This document shows, piece by piece, positions 35,484-43,866 of a stretch of 51,434 nt of DNA. The DNA lies in contig CADAAJ010000004.1 of NCBI GenBank assembly GCA_902785855.1, positions 1-51,434 on the forward strand, read 5' to 3'. The position numbers and the translations under genes are program-made. How positions within the stretch are numbered: the stretch's first letter is position 1; each line of letters begins with the position of its first letter. The DNA is from an uncultured Methanobrevibacter sp. (GTDB taxonomy: Archaea; Methanobacteriota; Methanobacteria; Methanobacteriales; Methanobacteriaceae). The notes under the pieces are model-generated. The model searched no databases and was not told the origin of the DNA. It was given only the letters and a program-made list of their open reading frames with translations.

Positions 35484-36446
35484 ATGTATGAATCAATGAT
35501 AATTGCATTTATTTTTGTTTTTATAGTTTGTATGTTTAGTACAGCTATTTTAAATATTATTCTCCGATTTTTTGGAAAAAGAGGGTATTTGGGCAATTTA
35601 TACCCTAATGTTCGTGGAGGAATTCCTCGTGCAGTCGGTGTAATCCCTTTTATAATATTATCTTTTTATATGTTGCCTCCATTTAATAGTTTGATATTAT
35701 TTATTGGTATTTTTGCATTGATTGATGATATTTTAGGAAGAAAAAAATGTATACCATTGGGAATTGAATGGGGACAGCTTTCAAGAGGTATTGGAATATT
35801 ACTTGTTATGTTTATGGGTTTTGTTCAGGGATTAGGTATTTCTTCAATTTTCATTGCTCTTATGATTCAACCGCTTAATATTTCAGATATGCAACCGGGA
35901 TCAACATGTATTGTTACAATTATAATGTCTATTGTATCAATTATATTCATGTTAATTTTAGGATCTCCTATTTTTGAAGGACTTCCGGCTGTTTATACTC
36001 CTTTATTAATATTAGTTGTATGTTTAGCTTATTCTCCATTAGATTTTTATGGAAAAATCATGTTGGGAGAAGTTGGAAATCATACATTTGGAGTTGCTTT
36101 AGGTTCTGCATTTTATCTAATTGGAGGATTATGGTCTGTAATAGTATTCGGATTTTTAACAGTTGTATTAATAGCATATGTTAGAAGAAACAATTTAACT
36201 GTATTCTTTAGAAGACAATTAAGAATCCTTGACCCTACATTTGGTGATTTTTTCATGGACATATTGACTGGTGGAGGTTTAGGGGATTTATTAAGAAAAC
36301 AGATTTTAAGAAGCAGACAAATTGAAGTTAAAAATCCATTATTAATCTCATTAGGATTTAGAAGATTATTATTCAATCCTTTTGCCCAACATCCAAAAAA
36401 ATACATTCCAAAAAATGACATACCAAGTTTAAAATCAGGAGAATAA
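35484..36446 (+). CDS. MraY-like glycosyl-phosphate transferase, pseudomurein synthesis
   Basis: This 320-residue polytopic membrane protein has about eight to nine hydrophobic segments. MraY/WecA-family marks are visible: PNVRGGIPRAVGV near the N-terminus (the position of KxGTPTMGG), FALIDDILG (the DD metal site), SPLDFYGKIMLGEVGNHTFGVALG (the D-x-x-F-x-G-D-V-G-S-L region) and a basic cytoplasmic C-tail. The family transfers sugar-phosphate onto a polyprenyl phosphate lipid. In pseudomurein organisms it is proposed to build the lipid-linked precursor. The MurG-like gene begins 4 bases later, so the two steps are co-encoded. The exact sugar-peptide substrate is unknown. Confidence 0.82.
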   Translation: MYESMIIAFIFVFIVCMFSTAILNIILRFFGKRGYLGNLYPNVRGGIPRAVGVIPFIILSFYMLPPFNSLILFIGIFALIDDILGRKKCIPLGIEWGQLSRGIGILLVMFMGFVQGLGISSIFIALMIQPLNISDMQPGSTCIVTIIMSIVSIIFMLILGSPIFEGLPAVYTPLLILVVCLAYSPLDFYGKIMLGEVGNHTFGVALGSAFYLIGGLWSVIVFGFLTVVLIAYVRRNNLTVFFRRQLRILDPTFGDFFMDILTGGGLGDLLRKQILRSRQIEVKNPLLISLGFRRLLFNPFAQHPKKYIPKNDIPSLKSGE

Positions 36447-36450
36447 TTTC

Positions 36451-37500
36451 ATGAAAGCATTATTAATTGTTACTGGAAGAGGTTTAGGAGGAGATGCATC
36501 TATCGCTCTTAATACTATAAAATATCTGGAAAAAAATGGTGTTGAATGTGAAATAGCTCTTGATGAATCCGCTCCAGGTATATTATTTAAGAAAAATGGA
36601 TATTCATGGCATAAAATTTCTATTCCTCAGGCAGGAGGTCATGCAGCCACTAAATTATCTGCAGCTAAAGGTGCATTAAAACTTTTATCTGCTGTTTTTA
36701 AAGCCAGAAATCTTATCAAAAAATTGGATGTTGATTTTGTTATAGGAGTTTTAGGTGGTGGAGCTATTGTTGGATCTGTTGGTGCTAAACTTGCTCGAAA
36801 ACCTGCTTTTTCTTTAATATCAACACCATTAGATTCAAAAGTTTGTCCAAAATTTAATTTATCATTTTTGTTTCCTGAAATTGAATTATACAGGCAAAAC
36901 ACTCTTCCAAACAATATGGTAAGATCTTATTATCCGTTAGGAGAAAATATTGGTGGGGGAGATAGTCAAATCGCTCTTGAAAAATTAAAAGAGTTCCCAA
37001 ATTTTGATGAAAATAAAAAGACAATACTATTTTCTTCAGGTTCATCTATTTTTAAAGGCATGATTGATGGGGTAAAACTGGCAACAAAACTTAGTGAAGA
37101 ATATAATTTAGTTTTAGTTGGTTTACCATTACATGATGAGTATCTTGATGAATTGGATATGGATAAAATTATTTATGCAGGTTATATTGACTGGATTAGT
37201 CATTTATTTGCCTATACTGATTTAGTTATTTTAACAGATGATGGTGTATCTCTGCAGGAAGCAATTGCATGTAAACTTCCAATAATTACATTAACTAAAG
37301 TAAAATGGGGAAGGTATCAAAACATGGCAGGTATTTATGAGGGAGCTATTATTGAATCTGAAATTGAAGATGTTTGTGAAAATATAAAAAAAGCTTTCGA
37401 TCAATATGATTTGATAATGGAAAATAACTCAAAATATGCTGATGAATGTTTAAATGCAGGAAATATTTTAGTAGAAAAAATGTTAAAAAGTTTAAAATAG
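36451..37500 (+). CDS. MurG-like glycosyltransferase, pseudomurein synthesis
   Basis: This 349-residue GT-B fold protein of the MurG/GT28 type acts after the MraY-like enzyme to add the second sugar. The N-terminal motif VTGRGLGGDASIALNTIKYL is a glycine-rich loop, followed by VDFVIGVLGGGAIVGSVGAKLARKP (compare FGGY in MurG). The C-terminal half has ILFSSGSSIFKG and the nucleotide-sugar site DDGVSLQEAIACKLPIITLTK. It has no membrane segment, so it is probably peripheral on the cytosolic face. It is tightly coupled to the preceding MraY-like gene and ends 9 bases from a convergent oxidoreductase gene. Family membership is clear; the sugar added (N-acetyltalosaminuronate or GlcNAc) is not. Confidence 0.83.
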   Translation: MKALLIVTGRGLGGDASIALNTIKYLEKNGVECEIALDESAPGILFKKNGYSWHKISIPQAGGHAATKLSAAKGALKLLSAVFKARNLIKKLDVDFVIGVLGGGAIVGSVGAKLARKPAFSLISTPLDSKVCPKFNLSFLFPEIELYRQNTLPNNMVRSYYPLGENIGGGDSQIALEKLKEFPNFDENKKTILFSSGSSIFKGMIDGVKLATKLSEEYNLVLVGLPLHDEYLDELDMDKIIYAGYIDWISHLFAYTDLVILTDDGVSLQEAIACKLPIITLTKVKWGRYQNMAGIYEGAIIESEIEDVCENIKKAFDQYDLIMENNSKYADECLNAGNILVEKMLKSLK

Positions 37501-37509
37501 TGGTTTAGG

Positions 37510-38808
37510 TTATAACCACATATTTTTAATAACTTTGTAATTTGTATCAGTAGATGGATGTATTTCTAAAAATCTATCATAATCATCTAAATCGTATTCC
37601 ATTCTCATTAGATATGATAAATAAGCAACATCACTTACTGAAGATGGAGATATTGAATTAATTTTAGTAATTTTATTGTTTTTCTTATCAAATTCTATTT
37701 CACACAATCCAGTGTCTAAATCTAAAATATTCCAAAAGTTTCCAGGTCCTCCAGTACCCGGTATTGCAATAGTTGTTAAATCATCATTGTCTGCATCATA
37801 TTTTTCATTTTTAACAAAACTGACTTCAGTATTTAAACTTAATGTCTGTGGAATACAATGATAATCAATTTTATTTGAATAATTAGCCATATTTCGTGCA
37901 GCAGTAATTCCTTCCATTCTTGCAACAGGTGTTAACTGGTATCCTCCGATAACATCTCCTGCAGCATAAATATTATTAACATTTGTTTTCATCATTTCAT
38001 TAACTTTAATGGTTTTATCATCATTTAATTCAACAACCCCTTCAGCAAGTTCACTATTAGGTGTTCTTCCAGCTGCAATAAATGTTATTCCATCATATTC
38101 ATTATTTTCAGTAATTGCTTTATCTTTTTTGATTTCAGAAATACTTGTATTTTCAAAAATGTTAATGTCTGGAATAATTCTTTCTAAAAGATATTTTTTA
38201 ACACTTTCATCAAGTTCTTTTAAAAATGTACTTCTTGCAAAAACATTGACTTCACTACCTAGTGTTGAATAAATATTAGCTATTTCACAGGCAATTATTC
38301 CTCCACCTATAATATTCACATTTTCAGGAATATCATCAAGATTCAATAAGTCTTTATTAGTTAAACCATATTCACTACCTTTAATATTTGGAATAAATGG
38401 TCTTGCTCCAGTAGCTATTAGTAAATTATCATAATCGAAACTTTCTCCGTTTACACTAACCTGTTCATCTTTCAATTCTGCTTCACCATATATTACTGTA
38501 TTTCCAAGGTTTTCATTTTCCATTTGATTTATTTTTCTTACCATTTTTTGAGTTTCTTTAATTTTTTCAGTAATTTTTTCATAAGAAACTTCGACTTGGC
38601 TTTTTATAAATCCGTGATGATTGAATCTATTATTTGATTCAATAAATTTTGTAACATCTGTTAAAGCACAAATAACCATACATCCTTCATTTAAACATGT
38701 GCCTGCTATATGGCCTTTTTCAATTAATGTAACATCTTTACCTAATTTTCCAAGCTCTATAGAAGCTAATCTTCCGGCAGGGCCAGAACCAATAACAATA
38801 TTTTTCAT
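37510..38808 (-). CDS. FAD-dependent pyridine-nucleotide disulfide oxidoreductase
   Basis: This roughly 432-residue flavoprotein of the dihydrolipoamide dehydrogenase / mercuric reductase class has an N-terminal FAD fold (IVIGSGPAGRLASIELGKLG), the redox disulfide GTCLNEGCM (C-x4-C), the second dinucleotide motif VNIIGGGIIACEIANIYSTLG, ATGARPFIPN, and NIYAAGDVIGGYQLTPVARMEG. The C-terminal dimer domain retains His-Pro in EIHPSTD. No lipoyl-protein or 2-oxoacid dehydrogenase gene is near, so the substrate is open: a small disulfide, or coenzyme M-coenzyme B related thiol. A GTG at 38817 extends the frame, but it is part of the GTGAT ribosome binding site for the ATG at 38808. Confidence 0.82.
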   Translation of the reverse strand: MKNIVIGSGPAGRLASIELGKLGKDVTLIEKGHIAGTCLNEGCMVICALTDVTKFIESNNRFNHHGFIKSQVEVSYEKITEKIKETQKMVRKINQMENENLGNTVIYGEAELKDEQVSVNGESFDYDNLLIATGARPFIPNIKGSEYGLTNKDLLNLDDIPENVNIIGGGIIACEIANIYSTLGSEVNVFARSTFLKELDESVKKYLLERIIPDINIFENTSISEIKKDKAITENNEYDGITFIAAGRTPNSELAEGVVELNDDKTIKVNEMMKTNVNNIYAAGDVIGGYQLTPVARMEGITAARNMANYSNKIDYHCIPQTLSLNTEVSFVKNEKYDADNDDLTTIAIPGTGGPGNFWNILDLDTGLCEIEFDKKNNKITKINSISPSSVSDVAYLSYLMRMEYDLDDYDRFLEIHPSTDTNYKVIKNMWL

Positions 38809-38882
38809 AATAATCACATTTAGATAATTTTATATAATACAATTTATTATACTATATATATTAAAATTTTGGAGAGATAATT

Positions 38883-39149
38883 ATGTGTATTGCAGCACCT
38901 GCAAAGGTTGTTGAAATTAACAGAGAAGAAAATTGGTTGTTTGCAGACTTTGGTGGAGCAAGACAACAAGCAAAATTAGATCTTCTACCTGAAGTAGAAG
39001 TTGGAGATTATGTTCTTATTCATGCTGGTTTTGCTATAGAAAAATTAAGTGAAGAAGCTGCTAAAGAATCTTTAGAAGCTTGGGAAGAACTTTTAGAAGT
39101 TCTTGAAGAAGAAGATAGGGAAATGGAAAGAGCAAGATCAAATCAGTAG
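38883..39149 (+). CDS. hypC: Hydrogenase assembly chaperone HypC
   Basis: HypC carries iron-ligand intermediates to [NiFe]-hydrogenase large subunits. It has 88 residues. The N-terminus [12 protein letters not shown] has the essential Cys2. [35 protein letters not shown] is the OB-like core in several conserved pieces. The C-terminal tail is strongly acidic and helical. The start ATG follows GGAGAG. No other hyp gene is close. Its last 7 bases overlap the end of the convergent ACT-domain gene. Confidence 0.95.
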   Translation: MCIAAPAKVVEINREENWLFADFGGARQQAKLDLLPEVEVGDYVLIHAGFAIEKLSEEAAKESLEAWEELLEVLEEEDREMERARSNQ

Positions 39150-39658
39150 ATTGATACTCTTGTTATTCCTTCTATTTTTAAAAATTCGTTTATTAAATCA
39201 CCACTAACTGGTTCATCAGTTATTATGGTTAATAAGGGGCTTTGTTGAAGTTCAGTATCTTCAGCATAGGCTTGTCTTATTCCAATACCTTTTTTTGTAA
39301 TTAATTTTGTTGTGTTTGCTAATATTCCTTCGCTGTTAGGTCCGGCTTCTATTTCAACAACACCTAATTTTAGATTTTTAGCTATATTTTTTAAAAGAGT
39401 TCCGGCAGGAACAATATTTTTAAATAAATTATATAATTCTTCATCAGATATTATAACTTCTATTGTTGATTTTATTGCTCTTCTATCAACATTTGATGCT
39501 GTAGCTAGAGCTTTATCACTTATTTTAAGATTACCACAATAAATTTTACCATCGTCATTTATTGATAATCCTAATTCGATCATTTTTTCTGCAACTCTTA
39601 TTCTTGCAGGATATTTTTTGAATTTTTCATTTACGATTTCCCACATTTTAATCATCAT
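39143..39658 (-). CDS. ACT-domain regulator of amino-acid metabolism
   Basis: The protein has 171 residues. The N-terminal half (about 1-80) reads as helical, with a winged-helix-like stretch ([48 protein letters not shown]). It is followed by an ACT-like domain ([38 protein letters not shown]...LTIITDEP). This layout is known from archaeal 'regulator of amino acid metabolism' proteins. Ligand and target are unknown. Alternative starts are ATG 39658, 39655 and 39646; the last lines up with WEIVNEKF but has a weaker ribosome binding site. It overlaps hypC tail-to-tail by 7 bases. Confidence 0.75.
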   Translation of the reverse strand: MMIKMWEIVNEKFKKYPARIRVAEKMIELGLSINDDGKIYCGNLKISDKALATASNVDRRAIKSTIEVIISDEELYNLFKNIVPAGTLLKNIAKNLKLGVVEIEAGPNSEGILANTTKLITKKGIGIRQAYAEDTELQQSPLLTIITDEPVSGDLINEFLKIEGITRVSIY

Positions 39659-39758
39659 TCCAACTTTTTGTACATTCAGGTTACTTTTTGTTGAATATGA
39701 TATATATTTGTTGCGATGGATTATTTGAAAAATTTTATTATAAAAAAATAGTTTTAAG

Positions 39759-39833
39759 TAGGCTAGATGGGATTCGAACCCATGACCTCCCGGTTATCAG
39801 CCGAGCGCGCTAACCAAGCTGTGCCACTAGCCT
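39759..39833 (-). tRNA. tRNA-Ile, anticodon GAT
   Basis: The 75-base cloverleaf on the minus strand has acceptor AGGCTAG pairing perfectly with CTAGCCT, a D-arm with AGCTTGGTTA loop, anticodon arm CTCGG-CTGATAA-CCGGG (anticodon GAT) and T-arm ATGGG-TTCGAAT-CCCAT, with discriminator A. CCA is not encoded and there is no intron. A 7-base acceptor starting with A is less common than G. Confidence 0.95.
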
Positions 39834-39882
39834 ATAAGAAATAAATTTTATTAATTGTCAACACTAATATGTATGTTAATTT

Positions 39883-39893
39883 ACTATATATAA
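39883..39893 (-). promoter_or_regulatory. TATA box upstream of tRNA-Ile
   Basis: On the minus strand, TTATATATAGT lies 50-60 bases before the tRNA 5' end. A start about 25 bases downstream would give a precursor with a leader of about 30 bases. It suggests the tRNA is transcribed independently of the MIP18 gene that ends at 39937. Confidence 0.45.
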
Positions 39894-39936
39894 CTTTTTC
39901 GGTTGTTATATATAGAAATTAATTAAATGTTAAAAT

Positions 39937-40221
39937 TTATTTATTTATCATTTCATTGATGGAGTCTGCCATTGCATGACCTTCAACAATAATTACTACA
40001 TTATCAATTCCATCAACATTTTCTGCTCTGATTTTAGCATCAGCAGCAATACGTGTAATACTCATACAACCTGGGTTGGTAGGTTTGAGTGTAACTTCTG
40101 CTTCACTTCCGTTAACAGCAATATTTTGTACAATGCCCATTTCTACAATGCTTATTCCCATATGAGGGTCATTAATTACAGAAATAGCGTCTTTAATATC
40201 ATTTACTAATTCTTCTGACAT
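39937..40221 (-). CDS. MIP18-family (DUF59) iron-sulfur assembly protein
   Basis: This small cytosolic protein has 94 residues. Members of this family (SufT, MIP18, PaaD-like) help deliver iron-sulfur clusters. Marks are INDPHMGISIVEMGIV (the D-P-E-x-x-x-x-I-V-x-x-G pattern with His-Met instead of Glu), VTLKPTNPGCMS with the conserved Cys, and an I-A-x-D helix. The start ATG follows a strong GGAGAG. The ArcS-like gene lies upstream on the same strand with a 65-base gap, so read-through is possible. There is no ATPase partner (ApbC/Mrp) in the window. Confidence 0.82.
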   Translation of the reverse strand: MSEELVNDIKDAISVINDPHMGISIVEMGIVQNIAVNGSEAEVTLKPTNPGCMSITRIAADAKIRAENVDGIDNVVIIVEGHAMADSINEMINK

Positions 40222-40286
40222 AAAGTCTCTCCTATAAAATTCTATAATTTATTATTATTGTTAAAAGTATTTATATGTATTGTCAA

Positions 40287-41195
40287 TTATTTTAATCTGT
40301 GTTTAATTTTAACACCAATACCATTTTTACATTCTTCCATTTCACGACCAGTCATTATTGCTTTACCAACACCAACAACAGTATCATCACGAACAACGAC
40401 TACTTCATCATTTGGAATAATATTGTGGTCGGCTTTTTCAATCCCTGGTGCAAAAACTGTATTTGTTTCTAAATTAAAATCAATATTGACTATATTTATT
40501 CCAAGATCTTTTAATATTTCTCCACCAGCTAAATTTAATCTGTATAATCCATAATCCTTATTTAAAAGTGCAAGTTGAGTACCATTGGATAAAATTCGTT
40601 TATGATACATTCCTTTTGTTTTAACATTTTCTGGAATGAATTTATCTCCATTTTTTCCAAATTGGTATTTGGCTATTGATTTTAATTCATGCATAACTTT
40701 TTCTCGACGAGTTATTTTTTGATGATTTTTAAGTTCCATACGTAATTTATATAATGATTCTGGTGATGTTGGACGTTCATCTTCACAGACATTAACAAAA
40801 TCATCAAGATAAGCCTCACATGATTTAAGATACCCCCCACTAAGATTTGCTACAACTTTTTTGCCTTTACAGTATTTTTCAATTAATTTTCCACTTTCAT
40901 TAATTTCATCCTGTGACCATGAACCTGTTGTACTTACATCATATGACTGAATCGGAAAAGTATTTTCCAGTTCTCTTGGACAAATACCAAATGGTGATGT
41001 TACAATAAGTTCCTGAAATGATCTTGTAAGTTTTCTAAATTTTTGATGAGATTTTGAGTTGGAATATGGTTTTTTCATACTGCATGGTAACAAAACAACT
41101 GTATCTCCTAATGGTTCCATCATTTCCATTCGATTTCTCCAACGAACAGCTTCCGGACGGTATAGAGATTCTTCACTTGAACATATTACTTTCAT
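40287..41195 (-). CDS. ArcS-like (DUF5591) PUA-domain protein, short form
   Basis: The protein has 302 residues. The signature LLPCSMKKPYSNSKSHQKFRK (pieces PCSMKKPYS and SKSH) is the conserved motif of archaeosine synthase ArcS, which converts preQ0 at tRNA position 15 toward archaeosine. The last 75 residues form a PUA tRNA-binding domain (NTVFAPGIEKADHNI...GVGKAIMTG). The N-terminal TGT-like catalytic-fold domain found in full-length ArcS is absent, so this is either a split subunit or a paralogue. ATG at 41195 with GAGG 5 bases upstream is preferred over TTG at 41207. It is the third gene of the probable TFE-HD-ArcS operon. Confidence 0.78.
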   Translation of the reverse strand: MKVICSSEESLYRPEAVRWRNRMEMMEPLGDTVVLLPCSMKKPYSNSKSHQKFRKLTRSFQELIVTSPFGICPRELENTFPIQSYDVSTTGSWSQDEINESGKLIEKYCKGKKVVANLSGGYLKSCEAYLDDFVNVCEDERPTSPESLYKLRMELKNHQKITRREKVMHELKSIAKYQFGKNGDKFIPENVKTKGMYHKRILSNGTQLALLNKDYGLYRLNLAGGEILKDLGINIVNIDFNLETNTVFAPGIEKADHNIIPNDEVVVVRDDTVVGVGKAIMTGREMEECKNGIGVKIKHRLK

Positions 41196-41196
41196 A

Positions 41197-41688
41197 TTAT
41201 TCCTCAAAAGTTTTTATTAATTCATTATCAAGTTTGATTAATCTTTCGATATTGTCATCACTATCTTTAATTCTTCTTTTCCATTTTTCTATAACAAAAT
41301 CAATATCTACTTCTTTACTGCCACTTACTAAATTATCTGCATGAGCAACAATTTTTTCTTCAAGTGTTTCCGGGATATATGATTTTTCTGGAAGTCCAAG
41401 ATTTGATGCTTCCTCTTTTGTTATTCCTGCACCGATATGTCTTTCAATAATTTTTAAAACATCTTCGGAATAACCATATTTTTCAGCAATTTTAACGCCC
41501 TCAACTGCATGAGTTATATCATGTGTTTTGGACCTTCCGATATCGTGTAATAGTGCACCTTTTTTTATAAGGTCTTCATCAACATTATCAAAATTAGCAG
41601 CTATTTTCATAGCTTTTCTATATACTGCTTCACAATGACTTATAACATTTGGCGGAGTATTTTCTTTTTCAAGTAATTTTTTTTCCAT
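41197..41688 (-). CDS. HD-domain phosphohydrolase, archaeal TIGR00295-type
   Basis: The protein has 163 residues. HD metal ligands are visible: VISHCEAVYRKA (first His), GALLHDIGRSKTHDITHAVEG (HD pair and His) and IVAHADNLVSG (His-x-Asp). The family probably hydrolyses a phosphodiester or nucleotide; the substrate is unknown. It lies 9 bases after the TFE gene and abuts the ArcS-like gene, so the three are probably one transcript. The setting hints at nucleotide or RNA metabolism. Confidence 0.83.
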   Translation of the reverse strand: MEKKLLEKENTPPNVISHCEAVYRKAMKIAANFDNVDEDLIKKGALLHDIGRSKTHDITHAVEGVKIAEKYGYSEDVLKIIERHIGAGITKEEASNLGLPEKSYIPETLEEKIVAHADNLVSGSKEVDIDFVIEKWKRRIKDSDDNIERLIKLDNELIKTFEE

Positions 41689-41697
41689 TTTATCTTT

Positions 41698-42219
41698 TTA
41701 TTTTCTATTTTTTTCGTTAAATGAATTAAAATTACTTTCAACCATTTTAATATCTTCTTTGATTTGTTTTATGGTTTCTGTATTGTCCTGGAATTCTAAT
41801 TCCTCGCCACATACTGGACACATAAATTCATAATCGGATGAATCATCAAAATCAAGTCTAACATGGCCTTGTGGGCAAATAAAGAACATATGATTTTCTT
41901 CACGTTCTAATTCGTCATTTAACATTTTTAAATAATCTTCAGAATCTTTAATAATGCGGTTAATGACTTCTTCTTCTTCAAATGTCCAGGTGTATGTAAA
42001 CCATTGTGTTTCGGGGTCTTTACTTCTTTTATAACTAGCTAATCCTAAATCATAAAGTTTGTAAAGTATTTTTCTAACGATATTTAATTTAATGCCAGTT
42101 TTCTCAGCAATTTCTTCATCAGTATCAATACCGTCAAGTAATGATTGAACAATAGGCAAATTACTTTCGTCTTCAACAACGTTGGTTAATAAAGTTTTTA
42201 CTAATGGATCGTTTATCAT
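41698..42219 (-). CDS. tfe: Transcription initiation factor E alpha (TFE)
   Basis: This factor stabilises the open promoter complex with RNA polymerase, TBP and TFB. It has 173 residues. An N-terminal winged helix (residues 1-90) has IDTDEEIAEKTGIKLNIVRKILYKLYDLGLASY. A zinc ribbon follows, FICPQGHVRLDF...FMCPVCGEELEF. The first Cys pair is imperfect: C-P-Q-G-H instead of C-x2-C, so one ligand would be His or the site has only three Cys. The start ATG follows GGGG. It leads the TFE-HD-ArcS operon. Confidence 0.92.
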   Translation of the reverse strand: MINDPLVKTLLTNVVEDESNLPIVQSLLDGIDTDEEIAEKTGIKLNIVRKILYKLYDLGLASYKRSKDPETQWFTYTWTFEEEEVINRIIKDSEDYLKMLNDELEREENHMFFICPQGHVRLDFDDSSDYEFMCPVCGEELEFQDNTETIKQIKEDIKMVESNFNSFNEKNRK

Positions 42220-42576
42220 TTAATTTCCCCTAAAACTTTTAAATTTAAAAGTAGTTTAAAATTATTATTAGTTATTTATTTATTAATATAAAAATATATC
42301 TATTTGGTCTCATGTTTGGATAATTAAAAATTTGTATGGATTTTATACATTTGATTTGTTTTAATTTTAGTGTTTTAAATCCATAATTTTCATTTGTAAA
42401 ATATGGTGAAGATATTGGATTTTTATTTTAATTTATTTATTATGGCATTTTAAATAATTAAATCATTCTCATATTGGGATTTTAATGCAAATTTTAAAAA
42501 CATAAATTATTTTTAACCGATATATATTATTCCATTTTTCCAATTCATTTTAAAAGTATTTTAAAATGACTTTAAA
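42220..42576. other. AT-rich spacer between TFE and the symporter genes
   Basis: This 357-base stretch has no ORF I can support. It should hold the TFE promoter (TATA-like runs at 42265-42300, minus strand) and the end of the symporter transcript. No RNA gene or strong hairpin was seen. Confidence 0.45.
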
Positions 42577-43842
42577 CTAACTGTCAGATTTCTTTTTATC
42601 ATTAAATATATCTTTGTCAAAAGAATTATAGTTGTATGCAACAGCAGATGTGCAAACGCCATTGCATGTAAGATTACTTAGAGCATTAAACATACCGATT
42701 ATACTGTATATTCCTGTTATCAAATCAATTACGGCAATAGGTAAACCTACCATGGAAAGTATCATAGATAATGTAAATACACTTGCCATGGGAACTGACG
42801 GGCTACTGATTGTAGCCATTAAAATAATAATTATTGCTGTTAAAAGAGCGGTTGCACCAAAATCAATTCCATAAGCCTGGGCTGTAAACAAAAAACCAAC
42901 ACTAAAAAAAACTGCAGACCCGCTCTTATTAAGTGAACTTCCTAAAGGAATTGTAAATAATGAAATATTATGGGAAACGCCCATTTGCTTTAATTTTTCT
43001 ATAGATAATGGAATTGGTGCACTTGAGGATGCTGATGAGAATGCAAAAAACATTGCCGGTAAAAACTTTCTATAAAATTTAAAAGGATTTGCCTTTGTAA
43101 ATATTACAAAAATAATAGGATAAATCATAAATATCTGCATAAGAGTTACAAGTATTATACATCCGATAAATATGGCTAAGGGTAAAATACTTTCAAATCC
43201 TAGTGATCCGAAGGTTCTTGCCATCATACAGAATATTCCAATTGGAGCGATTTTCATGATGATGCCTATAAGTTTCATCATAATATTGTTTAATTCATCA
43301 AAAACTTTATAAACTGTTGGGGTTTCATCTTTTAATTTGATTAAAATAAAACCGACCAGTACTCCAAAAAGGATAATAGGTAACATTTCTCCATTAGTTA
43401 ATGCATTTAATGGATTTTCAGGAAAAATATTTAAAATTAAGTTGGATAATGTCATGCTTGTTGAATTTGACACAGATTCGGATGCAGGTATATTTAAACC
43501 CACACCTGGTCTGATAATTGTTGCCATAATTAAAGAAAGGACTATTGAAATGATGGTTGTGAACATGAAAAACGCTATGGATCTTGCCCCAATTGTTGCA
43601 AGCTTTCGAATATCAGTGATTGAAGCAAGACTCATGATTATTGAACAGAAAACAAGAGGAACAACAAGCATTTTCATTAATTTGATGAATAGGTCTCCAC
43701 CCAAATAAAAAACATTATTCATTAAGATAAAATCTTTAATGAAATGATTATCAACATAAACGTTTAGGAATAATCCAGTTAATATTCCTAAAAACATTGA
43801 TATTAAAATCCAATTTCCCAAACTTAATTTTCTTAAATTCAT
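42577..43842 (-). CDS. DAACS symporter paralogue A (divergent binding site)
   Basis: This 421-residue membrane transporter has the dicarboxylate/amino acid:cation symporter fold: about eight TM segments, a Ser-rich hairpin HP1 (SSASSSAPIP) and HP2 (ATISSPSVPMA). By alignment in my head with GltPh, the NMDGT motif reads NKSGS. The TM8 stretch reads GIYSIIGMFNALSNLTCNGVC. The substrate-binding Asp (D394) is Gly, R397 is Asn and the sodium-ligand D405 is Asn, so it probably does not carry aspartate or glutamate. ATG 43842 aligns with paralogue B; a TTG at 43851 also opens the frame. It lies 24 bases downstream of B and is likely co-transcribed. Confidence 0.85.
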   Translation of the reverse strand: MNLRKLSLGNWILISMFLGILTGLFLNVYVDNHFIKDFILMNNVFYLGGDLFIKLMKMLVVPLVFCSIIMSLASITDIRKLATIGARSIAFFMFTTIISIVLSLIMATIIRPGVGLNIPASESVSNSTSMTLSNLILNIFPENPLNALTNGEMLPIILFGVLVGFILIKLKDETPTVYKVFDELNNIMMKLIGIIMKIAPIGIFCMMARTFGSLGFESILPLAIFIGCIILVTLMQIFMIYPIIFVIFTKANPFKFYRKFLPAMFFAFSSASSSAPIPLSIEKLKQMGVSHNISLFTIPLGSSLNKSGSAVFFSVGFLFTAQAYGIDFGATALLTAIIIILMATISSPSVPMASVFTLSMILSMVGLPIAVIDLITGIYSIIGMFNALSNLTCNGVCTSAVAYNYNSFDKDIFNDKKKSDS

Positions 43843-43866
43843 TTCAATCAAACATAATAACTTTTT

